The translations under genes were made by a program, and so were the position numbers. Positions 52,682 through 61,384 of a DNA stretch of 64,000 nucleotides are shown piece by piece. The stretch comes from Streptomyces sp. 1-11. Lineage in GTDB: Bacteria; Actinomycetota; Actinomycetes; Streptomycetales; Streptomycetaceae. The stretch is from positions 186,001 to 250,000 of the forward strand of contig NZ_BJTV01000003.1 in NCBI RefSeq assembly GCF_007176755.1. Direction: 5' to 3'. A model generated the notes under the pieces. It had not been told where the DNA came from and did not search any database. It worked only from the letters and a program-made list of their open reading frames with translations. The stretch's first letter is position 1. Each line of letters opens with the position of its first letter.

Positions 52682-53635
52682 GTGGCTGGATTCAGGAACG
52701 GACGCGGGGGCCGGGACAACCGCACCCCCCAAGGACAGCAGGCGCCGCAGGGACCGTCGTACGGACAGGGGCGGCCCGGCGGGCCGTCGCACGGACGGCA
52801 GCAGCCGCCGTACGGCCGGCCCCCGGGCCCCTCGTACGGCTACCCTTCGGCGCAGCAGCCGCCGTACCCGCAGCAGGGACAGCCGTACGGGTACCCGGGA
52901 CCGGCCGACGACGGCCCGGAGTACTTCGGCGACGGCGGCCACCCGGGCGCCGGGCACGGCGGTCACGGCGGGCACGACCCGTACGCGGCCAACAACCCGG
53001 GCCACACCCAGGCGTTCTCGGTCGACGAGGCGGCCGGCTACACCCAGGGCTCGACCTACCACGCCGGCGCGGCCGCGCCGTCCGGCCCGATCGGCCCGCC
53101 CCTGCACTGGAAGGAACTGCTGAAGGGCGTCGTCCTCGCCCCGAACCAGACGTTCCTGCGGATGCGGGACTACACGATGTGGGCCCCGGCGCTCATCGTC
53201 ACCTTCCTCTACGGCCTGCTCGCCGTCTTCGGCTTCGACGGGGCCCGCGCGGACGTGATCGACGCGACGCTCTCCAACGCGATCCCGATCGTCCTGGTCA
53301 CCGCCGTGGCGATGGTGCTGAGCGCCTTCGTCCTGGGCGTGGTCACCCACACCCTGGCCCGCCAGCTCGGCGGCGACGGCGCCTGGCAGCCCACGGTCGG
53401 CCTGTCCATGCTGATCACCTCACTCACGGACGCCCCCCGCCTGGTCTTCGCCATGTTCTTCGGCGGCGACGCCGGCTTCGTCCAGCTCCTCGGCTGGGCC
53501 ACCTGGATCGGCGCGGGCGTCCTGCTGACCCTGATGGTGTCCCGCTCGCACGACCTGCCCTGGCCGAAGGCGCTGGCCGCGTCGGCCATCCAGCTCATCG
53601 CGCTGCTGTCGATCGTGAAGCTGGGCACCTTCTAG
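52682..53635 (+). CDS. Yip1-domain membrane protein with Pro/Gly/Tyr-rich N-terminus
   Basis: 317 aa from GTG 52682 (GAGGGC upstream); an ATG at 52601 adds 27 residues without an SD. About 130 residues of low-complexity PYG/QQPPY text precede a Yip1-type region with five hydrophobic helices (WKELLKGVVLAPNQTFLRM, then ALIVTFLYGLLAVFGF and further). The role of bacterial Yip1 proteins is unknown. Confidence 0.82.
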   Translation: MAGFRNGRGGRDNRTPQGQQAPQGPSYGQGRPGGPSHGRQQPPYGRPPGPSYGYPSAQQPPYPQQGQPYGYPGPADDGPEYFGDGGHPGAGHGGHGGHDPYAANNPGHTQAFSVDEAAGYTQGSTYHAGAAAPSGPIGPPLHWKELLKGVVLAPNQTFLRMRDYTMWAPALIVTFLYGLLAVFGFDGARADVIDATLSNAIPIVLVTAVAMVLSAFVLGVVTHTLARQLGGDGAWQPTVGLSMLITSLTDAPRLVFAMFFGGDAGFVQLLGWATWIGAGVLLTLMVSRSHDLPWPKALAASAIQLIALLSIVKLGTF

Positions 53636-53668
53636 CCCGCCCCGCACCCGACCCGCCCCACACACCGA

Positions 53669-53697
53669 GGCCCCCGCGCGGTCGACCGCCGGGGGCC
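53669..53697 (+). terminator. Hairpin after Yip1-domain gene
   Basis: GGCCCCC (53669-53675) and GGGGGCC (53691-53697) form a GC stem within the 5' end of the gap. Confidence 0.7.
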
Positions 53698-53727
53698 TTC
53701 GCCACGCCCCGCGCATCGCGCCGATGA

Positions 53728-53913
53728 GGCTGTCCGGGGGAAAAGAAGGGCGTCGCAGCGTGCCCACTGATCATTCGCCGTCCGCCGTCGCCATTGTGTC
53801 AGCAGCAGCAGGGGGACCCGGCGGCCAAGAAGACCACCAAGGTCCTCAGGACCGTCAAGGACGCCGACGGCAACACCGTCATCAACTGCAACCAGCAGCA
53901 GGGCGGGAAGTGA
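53728..53913 (+). pseudogene. Short remnant or frameshifted small gene
   Basis: One frame ends QQQQGDPAAKKTTKVLRTV and continues DADGNTVINCNQQQGGK-stop, which looks like real protein text but has no ATG or GTG start. A GTG at 53760 with AGAAGGG upstream begins MPTDHSPSAVAIV in another frame. The two would join with one frame change at a CAG repeat. It is either a broken small gene or a sequence error. Confidence 0.35.
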
Positions 53914-54033
53914 CGGCGGTCGCCTGATCCGACGGCCCGGCGGCCGGATGACTCACGAGCCCGGCCGCCGGGCCGTTCTAGAGAGCTGTCCCGCAGGCAT
54001 CATTTGCGCAGGTCAGCGCCGGGTAGACGCACG

Positions 54034-54070
54034 AGAACGCGAGGCCGGCGGATGCTCGGCCTCGCGTTCT
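54034..54070 (-). terminator. Hairpin after recombinase remnant
   Basis: Perfect 13-bp arms AGAACGCGAGGCC and its complement with an 11-nt loop, 18 bp past the remnant's stop on the minus strand. Confidence 0.7.
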
Positions 54071-54087
54071 GGGTGGTGTTGGGCTAC

Positions 54088-54290
54088 TCAGCCTGCGCTG
54101 TGACGCCCCCGTTCAGACTTCAGCTCGTCACGCCGTCGCTCCAGGTCCGGCAAGAGCTGGAGCAGGGTTGAGACGGTGATCTCCTTAGCCTTAGCGGCCT
54201 GCGTCAAGGCAGCGATATCCGCCTCAACATCAGCAAGTGCGGAAGCGTTCGGCCATGAGGCGACCACTGCATAGCGCGGCCCCGGTCAGA
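54088..54290 (-). pseudogene. Serine-recombinase 3' remnant
   Basis: The minus strand reads DVEADIAALTQAAKAKEITV, then LLPDLERRRDELKSERGR and a stop. The pattern fits the helical C-terminus of large serine recombinases. The frame is closed by a stop at its start within the repeat shared with the AICE, so the catalytic part is gone. Confidence 0.45.
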
Positions 54291-54380
54291 ACAATGCCTG
54301 CGGCGGGGGATCGGCCGGCACCGGGGTGGAGGGGGCGCCGTCGCCGACTGCCAGTCCGATGTGGCGGGCGCGGGAGCTGG
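54250..54380. repeat. Repeat copy B, shared with 27.03 kb
   Basis: This copy is uninterrupted and runs from CGGCCATGAGGCGACC to GGGAGCTGGGGAGAG. The copy in the AICE carries the same sequence with a 146-bp palindromic insertion. It lies 1.8 kb downstream of the phosphoribosyltransferase gene end, which also has a displaced copy beside the AICE. Confidence 0.75.
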
Positions 54381-54420
54381 GGAGAGTGGTGGCGGAGGTG
54401 GTCGGGAAGCGGCGGACTGG

Positions 54421-54936
54421 CTAGATGATCTGCGAACCGGGTTGACCTTCCAGCAGGGTCTCCACCGTCAGGGTGCCCGCCGATGTAGCGACCAGCCATT
54501 CCCCGAGGGTGATGCCCGTGGGCCAGAGCTCTCCTTCGTGGTTGCACCACATGGCACCCGCAGGATCACGGAAGTCGACCAGCGACCAGATGGTGCAGCC
54601 CCAGTCGTAGATCAGCACCAAACCGGCAGGGACCCGGCCGGACGGATCCGGGCCGTCCTGGTACAGCTCGGCGATGTCACAGAAGTTGCCCTGGGGGCGC
54701 CCGCCGCTCACGCCCAGGACCCCCTCACCGGGGCCGAATCCTCCGTTGGCGACTTCGGTGTACAGACGCCGCAGGAGCGGAGGCACCGGGAAACCGATGA
54801 CTCGTTCCGCCTCGGCAACAGCCTTGGGTGATGCAGGCGTGGGCAAGGGACGCGCCTGAGCCACGGTACACAGCGCCTCCAGAATCTCATCATCAGTCAC
54901 CGGCTCAGCCTCCCAATTCGGAGCCTTGGAGGCCAT
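54421..54936 (-). CDS. SMI1/KNR4 (SUKH) family protein
   Basis: 171 aa from ATG 54936. The SUKH landmarks are AVAEAERVIGFPVPPLLRRLYTE, NGGFGPGEGVLGV, LVLIYDWGCTIWSLVDF and the LGEWLV end. Many SUKH proteins are immunity proteins for polymorphic toxins, but no toxin gene is adjacent. A longer reading upstream is not convincing. Confidence 0.85.
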   Translation of the reverse strand: MASKAPNWEAEPVTDDEILEALCTVAQARPLPTPASPKAVAEAERVIGFPVPPLLRRLYTEVANGGFGPGEGVLGVSGGRPQGNFCDIAELYQDGPDPSGRVPAGLVLIYDWGCTIWSLVDFRDPAGAMWCNHEGELWPTGITLGEWLVATSAGTLTVETLLEGQPGSQII

Positions 54937-55245
54937 GCCCTCCAAGACCGGAGTCGAATCACTGGGAGAGGGTCCGACCGTGCCCCCTGCGTGCCCCGAT
55001 CGGGCCGACGAGCTTGACCGGGGCGTCAAGACTCCACTGCCCGCGCGGTACAGTGCCGCCCCCCATAGACGGAGAGGGCGAGCATGGAGAACCCGTTCAG
55101 GGATGGCGGACCGGCGGAAAAGGCGATGCCCTGTCTGAGCCTCGTCGTCTCCGCGATCCTTTTGGCAGCGGGCGTGAAGATGCACCGTGAGGGAGCATCT
55201 CTGTTGAGGCTTACGATCAGGCCACCAGTGCGAAGAGGGCAGGCG
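54937..55245. other. Gap between SUKH and lipoprotein genes
   Basis: No gene is supported. Some frames hold a hydrophobic stretch (LSLVVSAILLAAGVKM), possibly a degraded segment of a related small membrane protein. Confidence 0.5.
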
Positions 55246-55659
55246 ATGAACAGCCGAGCATTGAAGTGGGCGTTGATTTCGGCCCCGCTGGTTCTGTCGG
55301 TCTCCGCGTGCATGGGATGGGGCGGCTATCCGGTTGCGAAGAACGTCCATGAGTCCCAGCTCATAGGCACCTGGCGCGCCGAAGACTGCGACACCACGTT
55401 GACCTTGAATCGGGATGGATCGGCGTCCGTCACCGGCATGCCTACCGAGATGAACCTCGACGGCAAGGTCACGCAGAGGGTCAGCGGGGATGGCACCTGG
55501 GAAATCGACAAGGCCGGCGCTGAACAGGAACTCGATTTGAACATAAAGGACGAATGGACCTCCTTCGACCTTTACCGGGACAAGGGACGCTTGCTGGTGG
55601 GTCTGACCGTAGGGGATCCCGACAATATGAACTGGTGCGCCCTGACCGGGGATTCGTAA
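55246..55659 (+). CDS. Lipoprotein, small secreted accessory protein
   Basis: 137 aa from ATG 55246 (AGAGGGCAGG upstream). The signal peptide ends in the lipobox VSAC. The mature part has a beta-rich domain (LIGTWRAEDCDTTLTLNRDG, WEIDKAGAEQELDL), similar to lipocalin-like DUF4352-type folds. Its role is unknown. Confidence 0.78.
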   Translation: MNSRALKWALISAPLVLSVSACMGWGGYPVAKNVHESQLIGTWRAEDCDTTLTLNRDGSASVTGMPTEMNLDGKVTQRVSGDGTWEIDKAGAEQELDLNIKDEWTSFDLYRDKGRLLVGLTVGDPDNMNWCALTGDS

Positions 55660-55792
55660 ACGGCAGCCGATGCCCGAGCGCTGGGCCACGATCAGGTACA
55701 GCAACCAGCGCGACCTTGGTGACCGTCGCTATGAACGCAAGGCGGAGCACTTCGTGGCCTTCGCCGACATCGCTGCCTGCCGGTGCCAGCGT

Positions 55793-56074
55793 CTATATGA
55801 GGCTGCCGAGCAGGTAGACGAGCAAGCCCAAGAAGACCACCGCCATCGCCCCCGCCACGAACCTGAAGCGATCCGGAGTCATCATCGGCATGGCAGTAAC
55901 AGGATTCCTTCGATCCAAGTAGTCGTAGACCCACAGACCAAAATTGCGATAGTCGACAGCAACGAGGAAACAGAGGCCTCCGAGCAGGGCGACCCAGCTC
56001 AACATGAAGAGATCCTCTATCCAATTGACGGGCGTAACCACCGGCCGGCCCGCAAGGACGAGAGGCCCGCACAT
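55793..56074 (-). CDS. Small integral membrane protein, accessory
   Basis: 93 aa from ATG 56074 (MCGPLVLAGRPVV). Two hydrophobic helices are visible: LFMLSWVALLGGLCFLV and VAGAMAVVFLGLLVYLL. There is no known family. It lies against the phosphoribosyltransferase gene end (95 bp away, same strand). Confidence 0.6.
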   Translation of the reverse strand: MCGPLVLAGRPVVTPVNWIEDLFMLSWVALLGGLCFLVAVDYRNFGLWVYDYLDRRNPVTAMPMMTPDRFRFVAGAMAVVFLGLLVYLLGSLI

Positions 56075-56168
56075 GGTGCTTTCCACTCCCCACTGCTCCT
56101 TCGGTTCCCAGCGATGCACAGCATAGACATCGAGGGAACGGGAAGGTGCGGGGTGTGGAACGCGCAAC

Positions 56169-56678
56169 TCAGAGCGCTTCCCTGTTCCCCTTAGGCGCCT
56201 CGCCCGACCTATGTACTGGAGGCAAAACGCTCCACGGGAAGTTGATCCAGTCTTCGGTGCGCTTCCAGACGTACTCGCACTTCACCAGGGAGTGGGACTT
56301 CTCATAGATCACCGCGGAGCGGACCTCGGCGACCGTGTCGAGGCAGAAGTCGCGGACCAGCTTGAGCGTCTTGCCGGTGTCCGCGACGTCGTCGGTGATC
56401 AGCACCTTCTTGTCGGAGAAGTCGATCACGTTCGGCACGGGCGCGAGCATGACGGGCATCTCGAGGGTGGTGCCCACGCCGGTGTAGAACTCGACGTTCA
56501 CCAGGTGGATGTTCTTGCAGTCCAGGGCGTAGGCCAGCCCGCCCGCCACGAACACCCCGCCCCGCGCGATGCTCAGCACTATGTCGGGCTCGTAGCCGTC
56601 GTCGGCGATGGTCTGCGCCAGCTCGCGGACGGCGGTGCCGAACCGCTCGTAGGTCAGGTTCTCGCGTACTTCGCTCAT
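56169..56678 (-). CDS. Phosphoribosyltransferase
   Basis: 169 aa. The PRPP motif VLITDDVADTGKTL and SIARGGVFVAGGLAYAL mark a type I purine-type phosphoribosyltransferase (xanthine or hypoxanthine phosphoribosyltransferase-like). The substrate is not certain. Its C-terminus exists in a displaced second copy at 30205-30292. It lies 13 bp downstream of dcd on the same strand. Confidence 0.88.
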   Translation of the reverse strand: MSEVRENLTYERFGTAVRELAQTIADDGYEPDIVLSIARGGVFVAGGLAYALDCKNIHLVNVEFYTGVGTTLEMPVMLAPVPNVIDFSDKKVLITDDVADTGKTLKLVRDFCLDTVAEVRSAVIYEKSHSLVKCEYVWKRTEDWINFPWSVLPPVHRSGEAPKGNREAL

Positions 56679-56691
56679 GTCGTCGACGTCC

Positions 56692-57267
56692 TCACACCTG
56701 GGTCCGATGGAAGTTCAGATAGGACCGCGAGGCGGTCGGCCCGCGCTGCCCCTGGTACCGGGAGCCGTAGCGCTCGCTGCCGTACGGGTGCTCCGCGGGC
56801 GAGGTCAGCCGGAACATGCAGAGCTGGCCGATCTTCATGCCGGGCCACAGCTTGATCGGCAGGGTGGCGAGGTTGGACAGCTCCAGGGTCACGTGACCGC
56901 TGAACCCCGGGTCGATGAACCCGGCGGTGGAGTGCGTGACGAGCCCGAGCCGGCCGAGGGAGCTCTTGCCCTCAAGGCGCGAGGCGAGATCGTCGGGAAG
57001 CGTGATCACCTCGTACGTCGACGCCAGCACGAACTCGCCGGGGTGCAGGATGAACGGCTCGTCGCCCTCCGGCTCGACCAGCCGGGTCAGATCGGCCTGC
57101 TCGATCGAGGGGTCGATGTGCGGGTACCGGTGGTTCTCGAACACCCGGAAGTAACGGTCCAGCCGCACGTCGATGCTCGACGGCTGCACCATGGTTTCGT
57201 CATAGGGATCGATCCGTACCCGCCCGGCGTCGATCTCGGCCCGGATGTCCTTGTCTGAGAGAAGCAC
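56692..57267 (-). CDS. dcd: dCTP deaminase
   Basis: 191 aa. [32 protein letters not shown] and the C-terminal [10 protein letters not shown] identify the trimeric dCTP deaminase, which makes dUTP for thymidylate synthesis. It is upstream of the phosphoribosyltransferase gene, with which it may be co-transcribed. Confidence 0.96.
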   Translation of the reverse strand: MLLSDKDIRAEIDAGRVRIDPYDETMVQPSSIDVRLDRYFRVFENHRYPHIDPSIEQADLTRLVEPEGDEPFILHPGEFVLASTYEVITLPDDLASRLEGKSSLGRLGLVTHSTAGFIDPGFSGHVTLELSNLATLPIKLWPGMKIGQLCMFRLTSPAEHPYGSERYGSRYQGQRGPTASRSYLNFHRTQV

Positions 57268-57348
57268 GCCCCGAGGATACGCAAGGCGCGCGGAGCCCCG
57301 ACAATCGTGACGACTCCGCGCGCCTCGGTCCGTGTGCGCCGCCTACGG

Positions 57349-57507
57349 CTACCGCTTCTCCAGGGCGACCGGCACCACACTGCGGAGCCGGGCACACCGT
57401 GGACACCTCATGAGTCGGCCGGGGCCCAGCCGCTCGGCCTTCTGCATCGGGAACGTAGTGGCGCTGAAGACGTGCCCGTCCGCGCAACGAACGACGGTGC
57501 GTTCCAT
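57349..57507 (-). CDS. Small zinc-ribbon protein
   Basis: 52 aa from ATG 57507. RCADGHVFSATTFPMQKAERLG and the CPRC pair near the end resemble a small Cys-based zinc ribbon. It is conserved in streptomycetes but of unknown function. Confidence 0.7.
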   Translation of the reverse strand: MERTVVRCADGHVFSATTFPMQKAERLGPGRLMRCPRCARLRSVVPVALEKR

Positions 57508-57784
57508 CAAATCCCTCAAGTCCCTTCCCCAAGAGCCGCGTCGGCCTGCTGCACTGCCGACGAAAGCCACATTACGGGATCAAAGAGACGACTCTCCAGG
57601 CGGCACTCCGGCCCCGCCCGGCCCCTCTCGCCACCCCGCCACGCTACGCCCCAACTCCGTTCCCCCGCAGGCGGATCCCATGCCTCGAACACACGTGGAC
57701 CCCCGGTCCGGGCACCGGGGGTCCACGATGGGGTACAGTGAGCGAGCGTTCGGGCATCGACTCCGCGGAGCCGCCCGAGGTTAC

Positions 57785-57858
57785 GCGGGTGTAGTTTAAT
57801 GGTAGAACATCAGCTTCCCAAGCTGAGAGCGCGAGTTCGATTCTCGTCACCCGCTCCA
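57785..57858 (+). tRNA. tRNA-Gly (CCC anticodon)
   Basis: 71-nt cloverleaf (57785-57855) with encoded CCA (57856-57858). The acceptor arms GCGGGTG and CACCCGC pair, the anticodon loop TTCCCAA lies between TCAGC and GCTGA, and the T loop is GAGTTCGATTCTC. It reads GGG codons. The downstream terminator is close. No mobile element abuts it. Confidence 0.96.
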
Positions 57859-57861
57859 CAC

Positions 57862-57893
57862 AACCCCCAGGTCGGAGACCCGGGGGTTTTTTG
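57862..57893 (+). terminator. Terminator after tRNA-Gly
   Basis: AACCCCC (57862-57868) pairs with GGGGGTT (57882-57888) followed by a T run, a classical intrinsic terminator. Confidence 0.85.
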
Positions 57894-58059
57894 TTGCCCG
57901 GGCGCCCGCACCGCGGGCCGGCCGTAGGCGCGCGGCAGGAAGCCCGCGTCCACGGAGCGAAAAATCTACGTCCGTGAAATGAGAAATAGGTGCGGGGTAT
58001 GGCGAGTATTCCTCGACCGCCCGGCGGAGCGGAATTGCCGACCGCACAAAACCGATCGC

Positions 58060-58186
58060 ACCGTGCTACCGTCGACATCAGTTGCAGGTGTGGTTGCCAG
58101 AAGGTTTTTTCCGACGGCTGATCATCACGGCGACACGGAATGCGCACAGGGTGCATTCCTGGCACCGCCTCCGAAGGAGAAAAAAC
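58060..58186 (+). promoter_or_regulatory. Structured 5' leader of cold-shock gene 1
   Basis: About 125 nt precede the start. Elements shared with the leader of the second cold-shock gene include GTTGCAG, TGGTTGCC, a T run and TGATCATC-CGGCGAC. This points to a conserved cold-responsive leader. Confidence 0.65.
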
Positions 58187-58390
58187 ATGGCTACTGGCAC
58201 CGTGAAGTGGTTCAACGCGGAAAAGGGCTTCGGCTTCATCGAGCAGGACGGCGGCGGCGCCGACGTCTTCGCCCACTACTCGAACATCGCCGCCCAGGGC
58301 TTCCGCGAGCTGCTGGAGGGCCAGAAGGTGTCGTTCGACATCGCGCAGGGCCAGAAGGGCCCGACGGCCGAGAACATCGTTCCCGCCTGA
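58187..58390 (+). CDS. Cold-shock protein (CspA family) 1
   Basis: 67 aa, starting [21 protein letters not shown]1 is KGFGFI and RNP2 is VFAHYS. It is an RNA chaperone that binds single-stranded nucleic acids. The preceding leader and purine-rich SD (AAGGAGAAAA) resemble the second copy at 63293. Confidence 0.95.
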   Translation: MATGTVKWFNAEKGFGFIEQDGGGADVFAHYSNIAAQGFRELLEGQKVSFDIAQGQKGPTAENIVPA

Positions 58391-58418
58391 CACGCCGGCA
58401 CTGCCGCACACGTCGCAG

Positions 58419-58450
58419 CTGGGGCCCGCACCTTGGGGTGCGGGCCCCAG
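58419..58450 (+). terminator. Terminator after cold-shock gene 1
   Basis: Perfect 14-bp arms CTGGGGCCCGCACC and its complement, 28 bp past the stop. Confidence 0.85.
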
Positions 58451-58571
58451 CTCGCTTCATTCCCAGGGTGATTCGCCCCTGTCATTTTTCGGCCCGGTCT
58501 CGCGATTCTCTGCGCCGCTCATTCTGCTGCGGAAATTCCTTGATACGTGCCCGCATCGAGGAAGGTTCCGC

Positions 58572-60062
58572 ATGAACCGCACACGTACCACTCGCGCACG
58601 CGGCAATCGCGCCTACGACCGCTCCGGAGGAAGCGCCGCCGCAGGTCGCTCCGGTGTTTCGCGCCGCTTCGCCGGTTACGGCAACCGGCAGTCCGCGGGG
58701 GGCGAGTTCGCGCCGCCGAAGACGGTCACACCCGCGTTGCCCGCCGTCGAGGCGTTCGCCGGTCTCGCCATGCCGGCGCCGTTGCTGACCACGCTCGGCC
58801 ACGAAGGCGTGACCGGGCCGTTCCCGATCCAGGCGGCCACCCTGCCGAACTCGCTGGCCGGCCGCGACGTGCTCGGCCGCGGCCGCACCGGGTCGGGCAA
58901 GACCCTCGCCTTCGGCCTCGCGGCACTGGCCCGTACCGCGGGCCGGCGCGCCGAGCCGCGCCGCCCGCTGGCGCTGATCCTCGTCCCCACCCGTGAGCTG
59001 GCCCAGCAGGTCACCGACGCGCTCGCTCCCTACGCCCGCTCGGTGAGCCTGCGGCTCGCCACCGTCGTCGGCGGCATGTCCATCGGCAGGCAGGCCGGTG
59101 CGCTGCGCGCCGGTGCGGAGGTGGTCGTAGCGACGCCCGGCCGGCTCAAGGACCTCATCGACCGGGGCGACTGCCGGCTCGACGACGTCGGCATCACGGT
59201 GCTCGACGAGGCCGACCAGATGACCGACATGGGCTTCATGCCCCAGGTCACCGCCCTGCTCGACCAGGTGCGACCCGGGGGCCAGCGGATGCTGTTCTCG
59301 GCCACCCTGGACCGCAACGTCGACCTGCTGGTCCGCCGCTACCTGACCGACCCGGTGGTGCACTCCGTCGACCCGTCGGCCGGTGCCGTCACCACGATGG
59401 AGCACCACGTACTCCACGTGCATGAGGCGGACAAGCACCGCACGACCACCGAGATCGCGGCCCGGGACGGCCGGGTCATCATGTTCCTGGACACCAAGCA
59501 CGCCGTGGACCGGCTGACCGAGCACCTGCTGCACAGCGGTGTCCGCGCCGCGGCCCTGCACGGCGGCCGGTCCCAGCAGCAGCGCACCCGGACCCTGGCG
59601 CATTTCAAGAACGGTCACGTCACCGTCCTGGTGGCCACCAACGTCGCGGCCCGCGGCATCCACGTCGACAACCTCGACCTGGTCGTGAACGTGGATCCGC
59701 CCAGCGACCACAAGGACTACCTGCACCGTGGCGGCCGTACGGCCCGCGCCGGGGAGTCCGGCAGCGTCGTCACCCTGGTGACCCCCGGTCAGCGCCGCGG
59801 CATGACCCGTCTGATGGCGTCGGCCGGCATCACCGCGCGCGTCACCCCCGTCCGCTCGGGCGAGGCGGAACTGAGCCGGATCACCGGCGCCCGGGAGCCC
59901 TCCGGGGTCCCCGTGGTCATCACCGCGCCCGTCGTGGAACGCACCCGCCGCGCCTCCGCGGCGTCCCGGGCTCGCCGGGGCCGCACCGCCCAGGGCGGAC
60001 CCGACGGCGCCGGGGCGCGCCGCCGGGGACAGCGGCTGCCCGGGCGGAACCCGGCCGCTTAG
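58572..60062 (+). CDS. DEAD-box RNA helicase
   Basis: 496 aa. Q-motif region FPIQAATLP, motif I RTGSGKT (105-111), Ia PTRELAQQV, Ib TPGRL, motif II VLDEADQM, motif III SATLD, motif V ATNVAARGIHVDN and motif VI HRGGRTARAG are all present. The basic C-terminus probably binds RNA. It sits directly after a cold-shock gene, fitting a role in RNA unwinding at low temperature. Confidence 0.95.
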   Translation: MNRTRTTRARGNRAYDRSGGSAAAGRSGVSRRFAGYGNRQSAGGEFAPPKTVTPALPAVEAFAGLAMPAPLLTTLGHEGVTGPFPIQAATLPNSLAGRDVLGRGRTGSGKTLAFGLAALARTAGRRAEPRRPLALILVPTRELAQQVTDALAPYARSVSLRLATVVGGMSIGRQAGALRAGAEVVVATPGRLKDLIDRGDCRLDDVGITVLDEADQMTDMGFMPQVTALLDQVRPGGQRMLFSATLDRNVDLLVRRYLTDPVVHSVDPSAGAVTTMEHHVLHVHEADKHRTTTEIAARDGRVIMFLDTKHAVDRLTEHLLHSGVRAAALHGGRSQQQRTRTLAHFKNGHVTVLVATNVAARGIHVDNLDLVVNVDPPSDHKDYLHRGGRTARAGESGSVVTLVTPGQRRGMTRLMASAGITARVTPVRSGEAELSRITGAREPSGVPVVITAPVVERTRRASAASRARRGRTAQGGPDGAGARRRGQRLPGRNPAA

Positions 60063-60166
60063 GCCGGCCCGGTCCCCGGCGCGCCCCGGCCTTGCCGAGG
60101 GCCGCCGTGATCTCCCGGGGCCGCAAGGGCCGCCACGCAGACCATCCCCTACCGAAGGAGACACCC

Positions 60167-60499
60167 TTGAGGCCATCGCGGACGCAGCACCGTGTGCCGG
60201 ACCCCGCTCCCGTGACCGCGGTCGAGGACATCGAAGGCCACGGCCCCCGGGTATGCGACGACATGACGGTCGAGGTGGCTCTGGCCGTCATGGCGGGTGC
60301 CCGGGTCGAGTACCTGACCGTGTGCGACGGGGACGACGAGAGCACCGGCTTGGTCACCCGGGTCGGACTCGCCGTCGTCCGCGACAGCTCCGCGTACACC
60401 GACCGGATCCGTCTGCGGGACGTCCGCGACGAAGCACTGCCCTCGCCCGCCGGCGGCGAGTACGGCCGGGTACCTGGCGCACCCGCCCTCGCGTACTGA
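60167..60499 (+). CDS. CBS-domain protein
   Basis: 110 aa, starting at TTG 60167 with AAGGAG at 60155. The text DDMTVEVALAVMAGARVEYLTV and DRIRLRDVRDEAL shows one CBS-type half. It lies 104 bp after the helicase gene and could be co-transcribed. Function is unknown; it may bind adenylates. Confidence 0.72.
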   Translation: MRPSRTQHRVPDPAPVTAVEDIEGHGPRVCDDMTVEVALAVMAGARVEYLTVCDGDDESTGLVTRVGLAVVRDSSAYTDRIRLRDVRDEALPSPAGGEYGRVPGAPALAY

Positions 60500-60562
60500 A
60501 CCGGTCTCGCCCCGGGCGGCCTGTTCTCCTTCTTCCCGCGACTTCTCCCCCTGTGAGGCATC

Positions 60563-60883
60563 ATGCGCTGTGTCATCGCCCGGTACCCGTTCGACCTGAC
60601 CAGGACAGGGGTGCTGGCCTCCATGAAGGGCATCAGGCCCGGGCTGGTCACGGGTGCGTCCGTGACCATCGGCCGCCGCCGCTACCCGGTCAAGCAGGTG
60701 GGCCAGGTCGTCACACGACAGGACCCCCGCGACTTCACCGCCGTTGAAGTCGTGCGGGCCATGACGCGTCTCGGCTTCACCTGCCACGACCGCCCCGACG
60801 GCGCGCCCGTGGGCCCGGGGGGACCCACCGTCCTGCGAACCGCGTCCGCACTGCTCGGCGGCACCGGCCCCGTGACCGTGTGA
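60563..60883 (+). CDS. SCO5918-like conserved protein
   Basis: 106 aa, starting MRCVIARYPFDLTRTGVLAS. A compact basic protein with IRPGLVTGASVTIGRRRYPVKQVG and VVTRQDPRDF is widely found in streptomycetes beside DEAD-box/cold-shock genes. No motif reveals a reaction. RNA binding is plausible. Confidence 0.7.
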   Translation: MRCVIARYPFDLTRTGVLASMKGIRPGLVTGASVTIGRRRYPVKQVGQVVTRQDPRDFTAVEVVRAMTRLGFTCHDRPDGAPVGPGGPTVLRTASALLGGTGPVTV

Positions 60884-60913
60884 GGACGGGCGGGAGACCG
60901 CCCTCAGGATCCC

Positions 60914-60953
60914 GGTGGGGGCCCTGCCGACGCGCGTCGGCAGGGCCCCCACC
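60914..60953 (+). terminator. 40-bp perfect palindrome, terminator
   Basis: Two 20-bp arms without a loop, centred at 60933/60934, starting GGTGGGGGCCC. It ends the 60563 gene's transcript. Confidence 0.8.
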
Positions 60954-61009
60954 GTCGTGTCACCGTCCGCTCGGCACCCGCTTGCCGGCCAACGGGCCGG
61001 ACCCGCGTC

Positions 61010-61384
61010 TCACCGGTCGAAGTGGACGAGGTCTCCCACGCTCCACGCGCTGACGTCCTTGATCGCGACGCGGTACATACCGCCCGTCTCCGGGATCCCG
61101 AGGCTGCCCTGCAGGATCCGGGCGAGATGGAAGTGCAGATGCGTGGGCGCCTCGCCGCGGCCGGGGCGGTTCCCTCGCGGAGCGCGGGCGAAGACGTCCG
61201 AGAACGGGCCGAGGCGGTCCGAGTCCTTCAGCACCTCCGCCACCCGCTCCCTCCATACGGCCTCAGGAGCCAGCCGGCCGGTGATGACGGCGCCACCGAC
61301 GACCACGGTCAGCGACATCTGATTGCTTCGCTCGGACTCCACCGCGGCGGAGATGGCGACGAGCAGCTCATCAGGGTTCGACAT
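61010..61384 (-). CDS. Conserved hypothetical protein (GvpU-like pattern)
   Basis: 124 aa from ATG 61384. MSLTVVVGGAVITGRLAP, THLHFHLARILQGSLGIP and YRVAIKDVSAWSVGDL resemble small GvpU-like or YbjN-like proteins. No gas-vesicle gene is nearby, so the name is tentative. Function is unknown. Confidence 0.6.
   Translation of the reverse strand: MSNPDELLVAISAAVESERSNQMSLTVVVGGAVITGRLAPEAVWRERVAEVLKDSDRLGPFSDVFARAPRGNRPGRGEAPTHLHFHLARILQGSLGIPETGGMYRVAIKDVSAWSVGDLVHFDR

Noticed and set aside
54937-55659. Longer start for the lipoprotein gene at 55084
   Set aside because: The upstream part has no lipoprotein signal. The lipobox and the better ribosome-binding site fit the ATG at 55246.
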